Assembly (NCBI GenBank): GCA_020746105.1
Contig: CM036618.1
Coordinates: forward strand, 16,723,001-16,787,000
Source of the DNA: Trogon surrucura
Taxonomy: Eukaryota; Chordata; Aves; Trogoniformes; Trogonidae
DNA: 64,000 nt
Direction of reading: 5' to 3'
The position numbers were made by a program, and so were the translations under genes. The stretch's first letter is position 1; every line of letters begins with the position of its first letter. Of the stretch, positions 45,121-58,000 are shown in pieces. The notes beneath the pieces were generated by a model. That model worked only from the letters and a program-made list of their open reading frames with translations, was not told where the DNA came from and ran no database searches.

Positions 45121-48100
45121 GAGTTAATTTAGTCTCTTCTTTTTTTTCCTATAGGAATGTACACAATCTTTCTTCTATGTGTGTGAACTTGTCCCAGCTC
45201 TGGCTATGCCTCAGGTGAACCTCCAGACAAGATGCAGAACATTATAATGCCTATACTCAAAAGTGGTTTATCACTGACAAGAGTGTGGTGATTTATGTAG
45301 GAACCCTTAAATACTTTATTTTCTAATACAACCTCATTTCCAATTACAGTGAGTACACTTCTGTCTGGTATTTGCAGGTCTTGGAAATGTTAAAATAGTT
45401 TGGTCACATCTATAGATTTTGGATTACATCTGCCAAGGAACGTGCAAGTCCAGCTACAGTTTCAATGCGATATCTCTAATTTTTCAATTGCAATATTTTC
45501 GCCCTGTGATGCAATACTGCTGGAATTACATTGCAGTATTTTTTTAATCTATACCTTACAAACTGGTGTTATAATTGTGCCATCACTGGCATTGATACAA
45601 TAAAAGCTGTGTTTGGAATTAAGTGATGACTCAGAGCACATCAATGATTTTCAATTTGCTAACTAATGACTTGCTCAGTTACAAAACTTTATCTGAAATT
45701 CATCTTCTATTGCTGAGAGATTATTGTGCTTCCTGGATGAAACTAAAATTTTCAATGGTGCTTTTCAGTTATAAACCAATAAACATCTGTAATGAAAACA
45801 GTAGTGCACATTCAGTAAAATGTCATCCACAGCCTGTGGATGTGTTTGGCTTTACAGAGGCTGTCTGGGCTGACTCCCTCCTTCATGCTCATACGTGGTC
45901 TGTTAATAGCAACGGGAATCAGCCGTCACAGTGATGGAAGGTGATAGAGGTGATAAACAAATGGTGTATTGAACTCAAAATAGCATTCACCAATGAAGGA
46001 TTAAGCAGCAAGGTCAGAGAAAGAAATAACACCTCTGAGAGGAGCATAGGCAAAAATGGGGCTTTTATGTTCTGCTAGGCAGAATTTGGGGATAATAACC
46101 TGATTTTGTGTGCTAGTGAATACCTACTGTTATTTTCTCTCTGAGACTTGATTATAAGCATGAATGAGAAGATTTATTTTAAGGGCTTTTGATTGATTGG
46201 GTTGGGGGTGGGAGGAGGTGCAACCTGTTTTAGAGAGTGAGATGCAAAATTGATACAGTTATTAATAAGCATTTGGGGTTGCATAAGCTCAAAGCGGTAG
46301 CTGTTGGCATGAAGACCACCCTGTGCAAGGTGCCATATGAATGTACAGGGACTCACAGCTCCTGTTGTGAAGAACTGACCTCAGAAGTGAGACGTCCACT
46401 TCTGTTTTTCCACCTTGAGCTTAAGTTGCCCAGTTGGGCAACTAGGTACCTTCCCTGTGATCACAGGTGCCTAACCCTGCTGTGCTCAGTTTACAGGATT
46501 TAAGGATTCATACAACTGCAAGATCTCTTAATATTTTGCACGGTAGCAGAACATGCCCACGCTGTACAAAGGAACCTTGCCATGGCAGAAATTGTGTTTT
46601 TATGGTTGCTTGCCTCAAGTTAGTTTCAGGCCAGTCAGTTGTGGTGCCTTGGCTTTGGGCTTTGGCCGTTGAAGTTGATCTGTGCAAGACAAGAGTGAGA
46701 TGCTGTCTTCTGCTGCACAAGTCGTCCCAGTGTGTGGAGGACCAGCATGCCCTGACAGACCCTCCACGCAACTTTTGCAGAGGACAATGTACTCTGGTCC
46801 CTTTGGAGGGGACGTGTGGAGCAGAGGTCTTCTGCTCCCACTCTGACCACCACAGCTTCTGCAGCCTGGCCATGTCTAAGGCACAAAAACAGCCGAGTGA
46901 TTTTCAAGGTCAGGCTCCTGTGAATCTGCTGGGAAAAAAACAGACTCTAAGATGAGCTGTTTAACCTTTTCACACACTCCTTTGTAGCCTCACATTTGTG
47001 AAAATAAAACCTAGGGACACAAGTACACTGTGATATACAAACTCATTCTCTTAGCTCTGGTAAGTCTATTCTCTCACTGCAGTGCAGCACTGCGAAGTCA
47101 GAATATATTTCTTATCCTCAAAGCAATGCTTTTCTGTGCTGAAGTACCTTCTACTTCCCAGAACTCTCTCTTCTTTCCTTGCTTTTGTTTTTAATTGACT
47201 GTCTTTTGACAGTCAGAAACAAATTGATGTCATTTAAGTAAAAAAGAAAAGCAAACAACAAACCCCCCTCCCCAATCTGTAGCTGGCTGAGGTGTGATTC
47301 TTGCCACCTACAAAGAACATTTTCTATTTTCCCTGAGACTTTGTGATAGAACACACTCTGAAGCTGTGCTCTAGATTTTACTTTTTTAGCTTAACATATC
47401 TTGAGGAGATTAAACAGAAGGGTATCTGAAAGTGAAAAATCCGATGTCAGTCACAGATAGAAGAACATGATTTGTCTCCAATTAATCCCCTTAATCCTTG
47501 ACAGGTTTATTCCTGCGGGTAAGTTCTTCTCATTTCCATTTAGGATGCTGAAACAGAAGTTGATATTATCTTAGCATGTAAAACCTGAAGCCAGTATCTA
47601 TCTTTATCTCAGTCACAGTACACTTTTAAGTTAAAAATATGAAAAAGTGTAGGACAATGAATGAGAAGTGGCAAACTGGTATGCCTGGAAGTCAGCTGAG
47701 GGGTTCCAGCTGATGCTTTGGGCAGGACTGAGGTGCTCTGAGGCTCAGCCCCGTGCCTGGCAGAGACCGTGGCTGTGCCAGGCTGTGTGGGGGAAGGCAG
47801 AGCAGCGTGAGTGTGTGTGTGTGCTGGGAGTGAAAGGGGCTGCAGCCACCCCTTCTTCACCCAGAGTTTGGCAGCTGACACCTATTGTGAATTCAGAGGA
47901 GGGTGTGAAGCACTCATTGCTGTAGGTAATGAGGGTGTTTCATTTTCTCATCTTGGCTTCTCTTTTTGCAATTGCTTTTGTCTTTTTTTCTGATTTCTCT
48001 TTCACTACTATTTCTGTGTCTGGTAGCATTTTCCCAGCTATTCTTATTTCCCCCTTTTTAATTTGCCTTCCAGCCATCCATCTCAAGATTTCCTTGAGTT

Positions 48101-51100
48101 CCTTCTGTCCTTCCTACATCAACCTTTCCATATTCCCTTCTTCATATTTCCTTTGTTATTCTCTTTCATATGTTCTCTTCCCTCTGTATCTTGCTCTATG
48201 CCTCCTTACCAAAGGCTGGGAGTGGTGCTCCTTGCATGCATGATCATTACGACAGTTGTGGACAGCTTCAACCTCTACGGGCTCCCTTTGCCATCTTCCT
48301 AGTCCTTCCAGTTAATGGCAGGTTGGACAGATGAGGGACTGTATAGTCTACCACACAATTTATCTCTTTAAGTTTAGCCTGTAAGAGCCAAGAAAAGGAG
48401 AAATAAATTGAGCTGCACAATAGAAGCTACAGAACTTCCCTGAACTAAATGTTGATGTCTCTGACATTGCCCTAAAGCAGATTTGTCAGAAAAAACACAG
48501 CAGGAGGAGAAGCACGTGTTATATTACCTCTGAGAATTTCTAGCCTCCACTCTTCATTGCCTGCATTACTTTTATATATTTCTCCTCAATGCACAATATA
48601 TACCAGTGACTGTAAGGCTGTGGAGAAAATGTTATCTCCTAAAGAAATCCCTGGAGAGCTTAGCTCAGGCATTATGTCTTTCTTTATCTTTCTATAGCAG
48701 AACACGGAGAATGGCAAGGGCAGCGATTGATGGTCTCAGCCATATCTCAAGTGAGGAGATAGAAGATGACTCAAATCACTTACATGATGCTTCTATTTCC
48801 ATAAAGTTGATGTAAGCCCTTCAGTGCTAAATATGGAAGGTTAATTGTTGCTACCTCCAATCTGTGATACAGCTTGGGATGCCACTGCAAGAACTGGATA
48901 ACTTTTTCTTTTAACAACACAGTTGTGAATGATTAGCCAGTCCCCAACTTTTAAATCGCAGCACGGCAGTGTGCCAGAATGCAGAAGATAGGCACTCGGC
49001 CTGTAATGTCTCTCATTTCCTCCCTGGCATCAACTTAGATTCAGTCCTCACTGGTATTTTACCAGTGGTAGCACAAAAGTATTAGAATCTAGGTTTAAAG
49101 CAGTTCCTTCTAAAAGAACTATGTGCTGCGCTTTTTTTGTGCTTTTTTTTTTTTTCCTCTCTGAGCTTTTTATTTGCTAAGGAGAAACACAGATTTGCTC
49201 ACTCCAGGACTATGCATAAACTTGATGAGTTGTTTTAGTTGAAAAGCCTTGTGCTTCTGCCTTGGTTCTACCCATATATTTTCCCCTGTACTCACTAGAC
49301 ACAGGATGACCAGTCACTCAAAATGGACCATAGGTGGGTTCATTTTTTTCTCTTTGCCTCTGTGTCTTCTTAGAGAGTGTCAAGCACTGTCTCTCTCAAA
49401 TACTACTTCTGATACAGTCAGTGAATCAGAGATATCAGTTTATAGGTAACCGAGTGCATCCCTGGATCCCTGCCTCTCCCTGGGTGAAACATTTAGAGCA
49501 TCTGCATGCCCTCACGCTCCAAAGCCTGGATACATTAGTTAGACCAGCTTGCTTGTTGGATGCTTTGTCCTCTGTGGTTGTTGGCATAGCCTTCACAAAC
49601 AGACCACCATGAAACCTAATGGCCCTGAAAACTTTGTCCTCGATGATCCTAATGGATCTTTATTTTCCCAAGTCTCATTACTCTGATGGTGGGAAAGTCT
49701 CCTAACTGCCCATCTGCATACACGGTCCATCTGTGCCCAACCTTTGCACCTCTGTATATGTGTGGTTTTTGCTAGCTCTTTTCTGTTCATCCTCCAGCTA
49801 TGCTTCCACAGTAAATATCTTCTTCCAGCCTTCATCATGCTTGGCTAAATAAGCCAAACTGCTAAGATTTATCTCTAAAAAAAGCTCCTCTTTAGACTAG
49901 TCATCTCAATTATCCTTTGTTCATCTCTTTGAATACATGTGACTGGAATGCTAGTCTTCAGGATAAGGTATAGCTTAATTGCAAGAATAACTTTGTGGGT
50001 TTTGATCCTAAACTAAAACTCTTAGCTTTTATTTCACTTCAAAAACCTTCTTGCTGATTTTTATTTTTTAAATTGGGTAGAGCTCTCCAGAAACTGCTTT
50101 TAAGTGGCTTGTTTTGGCACCTGAATTGATAAAACAATTATTATCCTGCTAGGTGCCAGCAGATGTTGTTTCCTTGCTCAGAGCATTTGTAAATATTCTT
50201 AAAACATTCTGCTTTCTGTTGCTCTAGCCTTTCCAGGGTGCTAAAATGCCAGCTAGGCCAGAATCCATGACCTGTGAATCTACACGGGGCACTTCAATAC
50301 TCATGAAGATCTGGGCCTTTGTCACAATGCCAGTTTTGTAAACCCCTTGGAGTGTGTCTGAACATGGTTTGTCCTGCAAACTCTCCTTATGCTGGGCTAG
50401 CAGACGGCATTTAAAGTCTCACTTTGAGAACTGATCTGCTGTAGCTTTTAAAAGACAGAAATGGAGAGGAAGCGCTCTGTCCTCTTGCACAGTGGATTTG
50501 AAAGCTCTTGGGTTTTCATACATCAGCAGCTGCTGCCGCTGTCAAAACCACAATTCCAAGAGCTGTCCCCACCACTGTAGATGTAATTGGGGATAGTGCA
50601 GCTGAGCAGGAAACACCATGAGAAGGAGAAGTTTTCAGACAAGTTCTTTTAAAGCTCCAGAATTTATTAAGCTTTTGACCACAGCATTTCTGGCATTACA
50701 GGTGATTGCAGATTTGTATGCAGGAATGCTTCCTCTTTCATGCTCTTCTCTCTCTCTGCAAGTGATGGTTATATGAATGCAGCAATAAATTTCATGGACA
50801 CTGAAACCTGAGCAATTAAGGAATAAATGCCCTTCTGCTTCTGCTGGCAATGGATGAAGCAAGAGGAACCTTAATTACGCTTGAATTCACAGTAGTACTC
50901 AGGAAGTGAGAAAATCATCAGGGCATGAAAAAATATTGACTTTTTTGCTTTTTAATGATGCTGTGAAATTGTTCTGGATGTGGACCAAATCCACTTCTCA
51001 ATGATGCTGATGTAAATTAACAGAAACAATGTTTGTTTGGGGTGAAACCTTAACTTACATCAGTGTAACAGGAAGCTGAGTTTGCCATGTACAATAATGG

Positions 51101-52082
51101 GAAGATAATTTTGACCAGCTGTCTAACTGCACGTAAAGCAATTGGACAAATTTTCTTTTGTATCTTTGAAATTTTTATTCAGCTGAAATGAACAGCTCAA
51201 CTCACTGCTGAGAGAGGCTGCACAATGTCACGGAGAGATGCAGTCTCCAGATATCTTTGAATTGCAGGGTTTGAAGTCCGTAACCAAATGTCATGGCTTG
51301 AGTCTCCCTGGGTAGGAATGAAAGAGAACTCAGCAATCCAAGTAGAAAACCAGCATGAAACTCAAATACAGCCAAGTGGCCAATAATTATATTGAAGAGA
51401 GTTAGAGAGGTGCCGATCACAGAGTTCCGTCTAGAAAGCACACTTCAAATAGCTATTCATTTGTCAGATCTACATATCTCTAGTTGCCTGCTAAATCATT
51501 GTAGCTTATAAAAAAAAAAAGAATTAGACACTTCTTTTTGAAGTGTGAATTGAAATGTATGGGACAACATTTTCAGCAGTGAGTGGTCTGCAAAGTTCAC
51601 AATTTTATCTGTTGCCACCTTTTGACTGGGTGGCTTTCAAAAGCACAGATAATTGACCTCTTATTTGAAAAGGAAAAAGTAAAAAGTAAAAATGAAATGT
51701 GGTGGGACAGTAAGAGCTGGGGTCAGTTCCTGGGTGATATGAGCAAGTCACTTCAATCCAGCGCAAGTACCCGAGTTTTTGTGGGTGGTAAGTGCCTGAG
51801 ATCAGTTAATAAGAAACTGTACAGTATTGTAAAGTATGGTTATACAAGTTTTTGTTAAATTAGCCTGTGGCAAGTTAACCTATGTAAAATGTTTCTTACA
51901 GCATTACTTAATTGGAGCTTTATACTGCTTTCCTGAACTTGGCAGCTGAATGTCTCACTGAATCTTTTTGGAATTACTAAAAAGCCAGTCGTTTCAGCAA
52001 TTGACTGATGCTGGGGAAAAAAGTAAATTTTCAGTATATCCAATGCTGGTTTTTAATAGGCATAAGTTTAATCAGAACTACT
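45121..52082. other. Seven kilobases without a recognised repeat or gene
   Basis: The longest repeat-free stretch. Open frames are short and lack known domains. A 162-codon plus frame at 46467-46955 overlaps a 121-codon minus frame, and is noted as a finding. Short GT runs occur near 47810. Confidence 0.55.
46467..46955 (+). other. Longest non-repeat open frame, 162 codons, unknown
   Basis: The translation is Cys-rich (about 14 Cys) and carries a CPRCTKEPCHGRNC segment. I do not recognise a family. It has no signal peptide that is convincing and no repeat identity. Antisense frames are open over the same span, which argues for base-composition chance in a G+C-richer patch. It is listed only so that it is not lost. 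Confidence 0.15.
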
Positions 52083-53035
52083 CACAGAATCACAGAATGT
52101 TAGGGATTGGAAGAGACCTCGAAAGATCATCAAGTCCAATCCCCTGCCAGAGCAGGAACGCCTAGATTATGCTATGTAGGAACACATCCAGGCAGGTCTT
52201 GAATGTCTCCAGAGAAGGAGACTCCACAACCTCCCTGGGCAGCCTGTTCCAGTGTTCCGTCACCCTCACTGTGAAAAAGTTCTTTCTAATGTTTTTATGG
52301 AACCTCCTATGTTGCAGCTCGCACATATTGTCCCTTGTCCTGTCATTGGATGTCACTCAGAAGAGCCTGGCACCGTCCTCCTGACATTCACCCTTTGCAT
52401 ATTTATTAACATGACTGAGGTCACCCCTCAGCCTCCTCTTCTCCAAGCTAAAGAGACCCAGCTCCCTCAGTCTTTTCTCATAAGGGAGATGCTCCACTCC
52501 CTTAATCATCCTAGTTGCCCTGTGCTGGACTCTCTCCAGCAGTTCCCTGTCTTTCTTGAACTGAGGGGTCCAGAACTGGACACAATATTCCAGATGGGGT
52601 CTCACCAGGGCAGAGTAGAGGGGAAGGAGAACCTCTCTTGACCTACTAACCACCCCTCTTCTAATACACCCCAGGATGCCATTGGCCTTCCTGGCCACAA
52701 GGGCACATTGCTGGCTCATGGTCATCCTGCTGTCCACCAAGACTCCCAGGTCCCTTTCCCCTACACTGCTCTCTAATAAGTCATTCCCCAACTTATACTG
52801 GAACCTGTGGTTGTTCCTACCCAGATGCAAGACTCTACACTTACTCTTGCTATATTTCATTAAATTTTTCCCCGCGACTCCACCACCTCGCCTGGCTGGC
52901 CTGTCTTTCCTGAAAAGGACATAGCCATCCATGACCACAGTCCAGTCATGTGAGCTGTCCCACCATGTCTCTGTAATTGCCACCAGATCATAATTTCCTG
53001 CTCGAACACAGGTTTCTAATTTCCTAGCTCACAAA
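52083..53035 (-). mobile_element. CR1 LINE with an internal deletion
   Basis: The minus-strand tail (CACAGAATCACAGAATG) starts at 52083. The C-terminal half of ORF2 follows to about 52873, and beyond it the sequence jumps to the endonuclease domain (to about 53035) with the whole fingers and palm of the reverse transcriptase missing. It is the only copy here with any endonuclease sequence. Confidence 0.92.
52357..52983 (-). pseudogene. CR1 ORF2 endonuclease joined in frame to the C-terminal region
   Basis: A 208-codon minus frame. The first 38 or so residues are endonuclease sequence ([33 protein letters not shown]). The frame then moves without a break to [17 protein letters not shown], which in other copies lies after motif C, and continues through [27 protein letters not shown] and the EKRRLRGDL block. 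The join falls near 52873-52876 at a shared GCG, suggesting microhomology-mediated deletion. Upstream, the endonuclease remains readable for a further 12 residues to a stop. The whole catalytic core of the reverse transcriptase is lost, so it is not functional. Confidence 0.88.
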
Positions 53036-53769
53036 CTGGGATCCTAAAGCCAAATGGAGAAATATAAATTATTTCTATAAGAAAAAGACCAGACCCTGAA
53101 GATTAACTGTGAAAAATTTTGTCTTGTTAATTTAAAGCATGTTTTTTCTTCTTTGTTTTATTCTGGTTTTATCTTTTTTGCTTTCTTTGGGATTATAATT
53201 AGACTGAAAATAAAACTAATTGGAACTGTTTGTGTAAGATACTGAGAATGCCTAGCTGACTGATCCACCCACTTATTTATAAATGAAAACAAAAGGAACA
53301 CAAGATATTTTTGACTTAAAAAGGCTCTTTAAATATTAAATATTTTCTCTATACAATGATATTGTCTCTGTTTTCAAACAGTTTTCTGAAACCCTCCTTT
53401 CAAATACTCTGCATTCTATAGGAACAGAATGATGCAAGCCCATAGTAAGAAAGCTGTTGATTCTGGCTGAGCAAAATGATGCTTTAAAAAAGGCTTCTAA
53501 AAATGGTTCTATCGAATGACCTTTGAAGAAGAGACAAGAATAAATTAAATAATATAAACAACCAAAGGGGAGAACTGAAAATGACAAAGAAAGCAAAAAA
53601 ATCACTTGTCTAACTTGTTACAGTGTCTTTGCTGAAATGTTTAAATGATCTGTCAATAGTAAAATTTTATTTTTAATTTTTTTCACCCCAAGATGTACAT
53701 TTGAATAAAATAGTGCAGTAGTACTGAATGGTATAGAACTGAGCCTGTGCTTGGGTATCAGTCAAGATG
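53036..53769. other. A+T-rich noncoding DNA between two CR1 copies
   Basis: No gene or repeat recognised. Confidence 0.5.
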
Positions 53770-55080
53770 AATCACAGAATCACAGAATCACAGAATGTTA
53801 AAGGTTGGAAGGGACCTTAAAGATCATCTAGTCCAACCCCCCTGCCAGAGCAGGATCACCTACAGTAGAGCGCACAGGAACGCATCCAGGCGGGTTTTGA
53901 ATGTCTCCAGAGAAGGAGATTCCACAACCTCCCTGGGCAGCCTGTTCCAGTGCTCGGTCACCCTCACAGTAAAAAAGTTTTTCCTCATATTTTTATGGAA
54001 CCTCCTGTGTTCCAGCTTCCACCCATTGCCCCTTGTCTTGTCAGTGGACACCGCTGAAAAGAGCCTGGCTCCATCCTCCTGACATTCCCCCTTGACATAT
54101 TTATAAACATGAATGAGGTCACCCCTCAGCCTCCTCTTCTCCAAGCTAAAGAGACCCAGCTCCTTCAGCCTTTCCTCATAAGGGAGATGCTCCACTCCCT
54201 TCACCATCTTTGTGGCTCTACGCTGGACTCTCTCAAGCAGCTCCCTGTCCTTCTTGAACTGAGGGGCCCAGAACTGGACACAATATTCCAGATGTGGCCT
54301 CACCAGGGCAGAGTAGAGGGGCAGGAGGACCTCTCTTGACCTACTTGCTACTCCCCTTCTAATACACCCCAGGATGCCATTGGCCTTCTTGGCCACGAGG
54401 GCACATTGCTGGCTCATGGTCATCCTGCTGTCCACTAGAACCCCCAGGTCCCTTTCCCCTGCACTGCTCTCCAGCAGGGCAGTCCCCAACCTATATTGGC
54501 ACATGGGGTTATTTTTTCCCAAGTGCAAAACTCCACACTTGCCCTTACTGAACTTCATAAGATTTCTCCCCTTCCCAGCCCTCCAGCCTGTCTAGGTCTC
54601 TCTGAATGGCTGCACAGCCTTCTGGTGTGTCAACCACTCCTCCCAATTTCGTATCATCAGCAAACTTGCTGACAACATTCTCTAATCCCTCATCCAGATC
54701 ATTGATGAATATATTAAACAGCACCGGCCCAAGCACTGACCCCTGAGGGACCCCACTAGACACAGGCATCCAGCCAGACTCAGCCCCATTGACCACAACC
54801 CTCTGGCTTCTTCCCTTCAACCAGTTCTCGACCCACCTCACTACTTGGTCATCCAGACCACACTTCCTCAGTTTACCTATGAGGATGCTGTGGGAGACGG
54901 TGTCAAAGGCCTTGCTGATGTCCAGGTAGACCACGTCCACTGCATGGCCACCATCCATCCACCTGGTTATGTCTTCATAAAAGGCTATCAGGTTGGTCAA
55001 ACATGACTTCCCCTTGGCAAAGCCATGCTGACTGCTCCTAATAACCAACTCACTCTTTACGCTTTCCAAATGCCTTTTCT
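53770..55080 (-). mobile_element. CR1 LINE, 5'-truncated, best preserved copy in the window
   Basis: The minus-strand tail of four ATCACAGA units begins at 53770. Homology to ORF2 runs to about 55080, stopping upstream of [17 protein letters not shown]. Coding sequence is clean apart from one frameshift. It shares diagnostic bases with 26314-26826. Confidence 0.95.
53860..55069 (-). pseudogene. CR1 ORF2 reverse transcriptase remnant with one frameshift
   Basis: Frame 54545-55069 (174 codons) carries [14 protein letters not shown], motif [16 protein letters not shown] with its aspartate, motif [21 protein letters not shown] and motif [10 protein letters not shown] with both aspartates. After LEGWEG the reading shifts to 53860-54558 (232 codons), which covers [30 protein letters not shown] and the rest to CALL. 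The two frames overlap by 14 bases, so a single small indel near 54550 accounts for the break. Fingers upstream of GKSCL, the endonuclease and ORF1 are absent. Confidence 0.93.
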
Positions 55081-58000
55081 TTTACACTTTTTATAATGTG
55101 GAAGAACCCTCTTAAAACCTTGAACAAGAGAATATTTCAAACCCACACTGGCTTGTCTGTCAAAAGGTCAGACTCTAAATGTCAACCAGATCTTCCTTTG
55201 TATCTATATTGAGTTCGGTGATTTATCTGGTGTGTTTTTCAGCAGATCTGACGTTAGACGACCAGGTTTAAAAAAAAAAAAAAAGGCAGCGAGCTGAAAA
55301 GGAGCTTAATAAATGACCTGCATACCTCAGGTCGCTGAGTCCCAAGACCACTATGTTCAAACAGGGAGCTGCTGCTTCCTCCAACTCCTATATGGTTAGT
55401 AAACCATACACAAAGACCCCCAAACCCACTAAAATCAGAGAAGTCTTAAGGAGGGAGTTGTCTCCTTGAGAGAAGTCTGCCTTTGGAAGATATCTCCATC
55501 TGAGAGACAGGCACTTTTTGGGCATGAGTCCTTATGTCTGTGTAAGTATCTGCCTTAAGATGAGAAGAACTGGCCCTCAGATGCATTTTTTTTTCTCCTA
55601 AAAGCAATCGTAAAATGAAGGTAGTTTACTCACAGACATTCAGGTGTTTACACTGGTAACCTCAGGGGGATTTGTGTCATGTCAGAGGTGACCTGTCTGA
55701 GACACAGGAAGGGCCCAGCACCCTGGGTTACCAAGTCTCATCTCACACCCTACCCAAAGGACTGTCCTTCCTTTCTCAGCACACAAACAAACAACAAAGT
55801 GCCCAAAGAAGGGTGGGAATTTGTGCTTTTGGGTCCACGTGGCACCACGGTTTTGAAACACAACTGCAATTTTGGGTGCCCAGCATGGAGATCTAGCATT
55901 CGCTGAGTGCTCAGCAGTGCTGAAGATACAGTGAAAACTGAGCTGCAAAATTCTATTACCCACAGTGGGATATGACTAAGGATCACTTTTCTTAGAAATA
56001 CCAAAATCACACACAGTATTGAGTCACTTTAAAGAATAGTTGTATCAATTAAGATTCTGCCCATTTAGATGCTTGAATAACACTCAGCTCTCGGCATCTG
56101 ATGGAGCAGTTTTCCAAAAGTGAGTGTCAAAATTCGCTTTATAACTAACAGGGAAAAGTAAAGTGCCTTTGAGGACTTCCAGAGGGAAATCCCACCTGCC
56201 GAAATGAAGGCATCTAAATTAGATGTCTGGTTCCCAACCTGTGTAAATGGCTGCTATATCCCTTCATTGCAGTAATATATCAAAGAGATAATAAAGGGCA
56301 ATGGCACAGACTCAGTTCAGTTATCTCCCAATATACATATAGTGCAGCTATATTAAAGACAGTGCAGAGTGTTCTATCTAGTCTTTAGGTGTTGCTGGAG
56401 TGGAGTATGGGTCTCCCGTAGATCCAATATCTTATCTGCACTATCACATGGACATCTCCCATACTGCATCTCTCCAATGGCATTGCATACCCGTGTGGAG
56501 GCAATTGAATCACATCCTAAAAATGATTCATCTTGATTAAACCGAGATTACTGCACGGTAGTGATTTATATTGGCATTAGTTATGATCAACTGTCTTTAT
56601 ATCCCCTAAAATCTGGCACTTTATAGCCCCTGAAAGCTGTCACTTTCATAGTGAAATTCGTCAATATGTTTCAAAGGTCTACATAATGGTGCAATAAGTT
56701 GCACCCTACAAGTGTCCTTTCTGTCCACCAAATATAAAGGGAGCCTAAAGTTATGAGCTGAAATGTATGTAATTTAAACAAATGAATCCTATGCTAAGTT
56801 ACTGATTCAAAAGCAAATCAATAATATAAAAATAACTGTCTTTCTTATCTCTAATGCTCTGAGTCAATCTGTCTTGACATTTCTCTCTTTAAGAAAATTG
56901 TATATTGAAAAATCAACAAAATATGAGTGTGGTTTAAATAATCCCATGCCTTTCTGGAATGGTTTTGCCCTACTTAGTGATAAGAAAATAGTTACAAATA
57001 TGTTCCCATACTCCCACTTATTCCTTTTATGTGCAATTGAAGTTTATTATTCTATTTTTTTCCTCTCTTTTATCTTTCAGCATATATTTTCTTTAGCAGT
57101 ATTAGAAATTCTAGGGTGGTGGGAGGGAATGAATTTAAATGGCTTATCTGGAAGTTTTACCTGATTTCTCTTTGTTTGCCATTCCAAATAAAATTTTTTG
57201 GTTGGTTTTAATAATTTGGACTAAACAATTTTAGATCTCTTTTGACTTAAATTTGTGAGAAGCATACTGTTGAATATTTATCATTCTCCACCAAGCAGAT
57301 GATTAGAGAGCAGTTTTGTTCTCCGTCCTAAACAAGTCATCCCACGAGCTTTTAAGATGAAGTTTAAAGGACGATGAAATTACATTTAAACTGAAAAAGA
57401 AATATTAGTTTGCAAGTAAGTTTCACATCACAGCTGCAGATTTGGTCAAAGGAGAATTCTTATTTGACTCCTTTGACACAGCACACAAGGGTACTTGTGC
57501 AGTCCTTCGCTGTCAGAATTTGCAGGCTGCAGTCAAGGAGTTCAGCTAATTAAAGATTGCTCTGGGTCTGTATGGCTCTTGTGTTGTCTCTTTGATTCTT
57601 TAACAGGTTTTCTCACCCAGCTCAGAAAACACACTTCAGCTTCACAGAAAATTTCCTGATGTATTGAGATGAGAAGGTTTGATATGTACCCAGTTTATCT
57701 TCAAAATAGTTTGCTTTTTTTCCCCTCCCACTATCCCCATGGGAAGATTTCTAAACAGTCTTACTGCTTTAAGCAGTTGGAAGTCACTTCTGATATTCAC
57801 CTTCAGTTTCACAAAAAACAATTTTGCTGAGGTGTCGGATGCTCTGGTACCTGCTGAATGAAATCAGTATGTTGTCAGTTATGGTTTTGACCATTTGACC
57901 TGTGCTAATCTCAGTCGGCAGCTGTTGCCGTCCCAAGAAGACTTTTTCATGTCTGACACTCTATATCAATGCTTCTCCAAATTAAACCAAAACCATCCTC

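Noticed and set aside
47811..48243. T+C-rich frame with a hydrophobic N-terminal stretch near 47929 as a secreted or membrane protein
   Set aside because: The hydrophobicity is explained by a pyrimidine-rich plus strand, and a second frame over the same bases is equally open.
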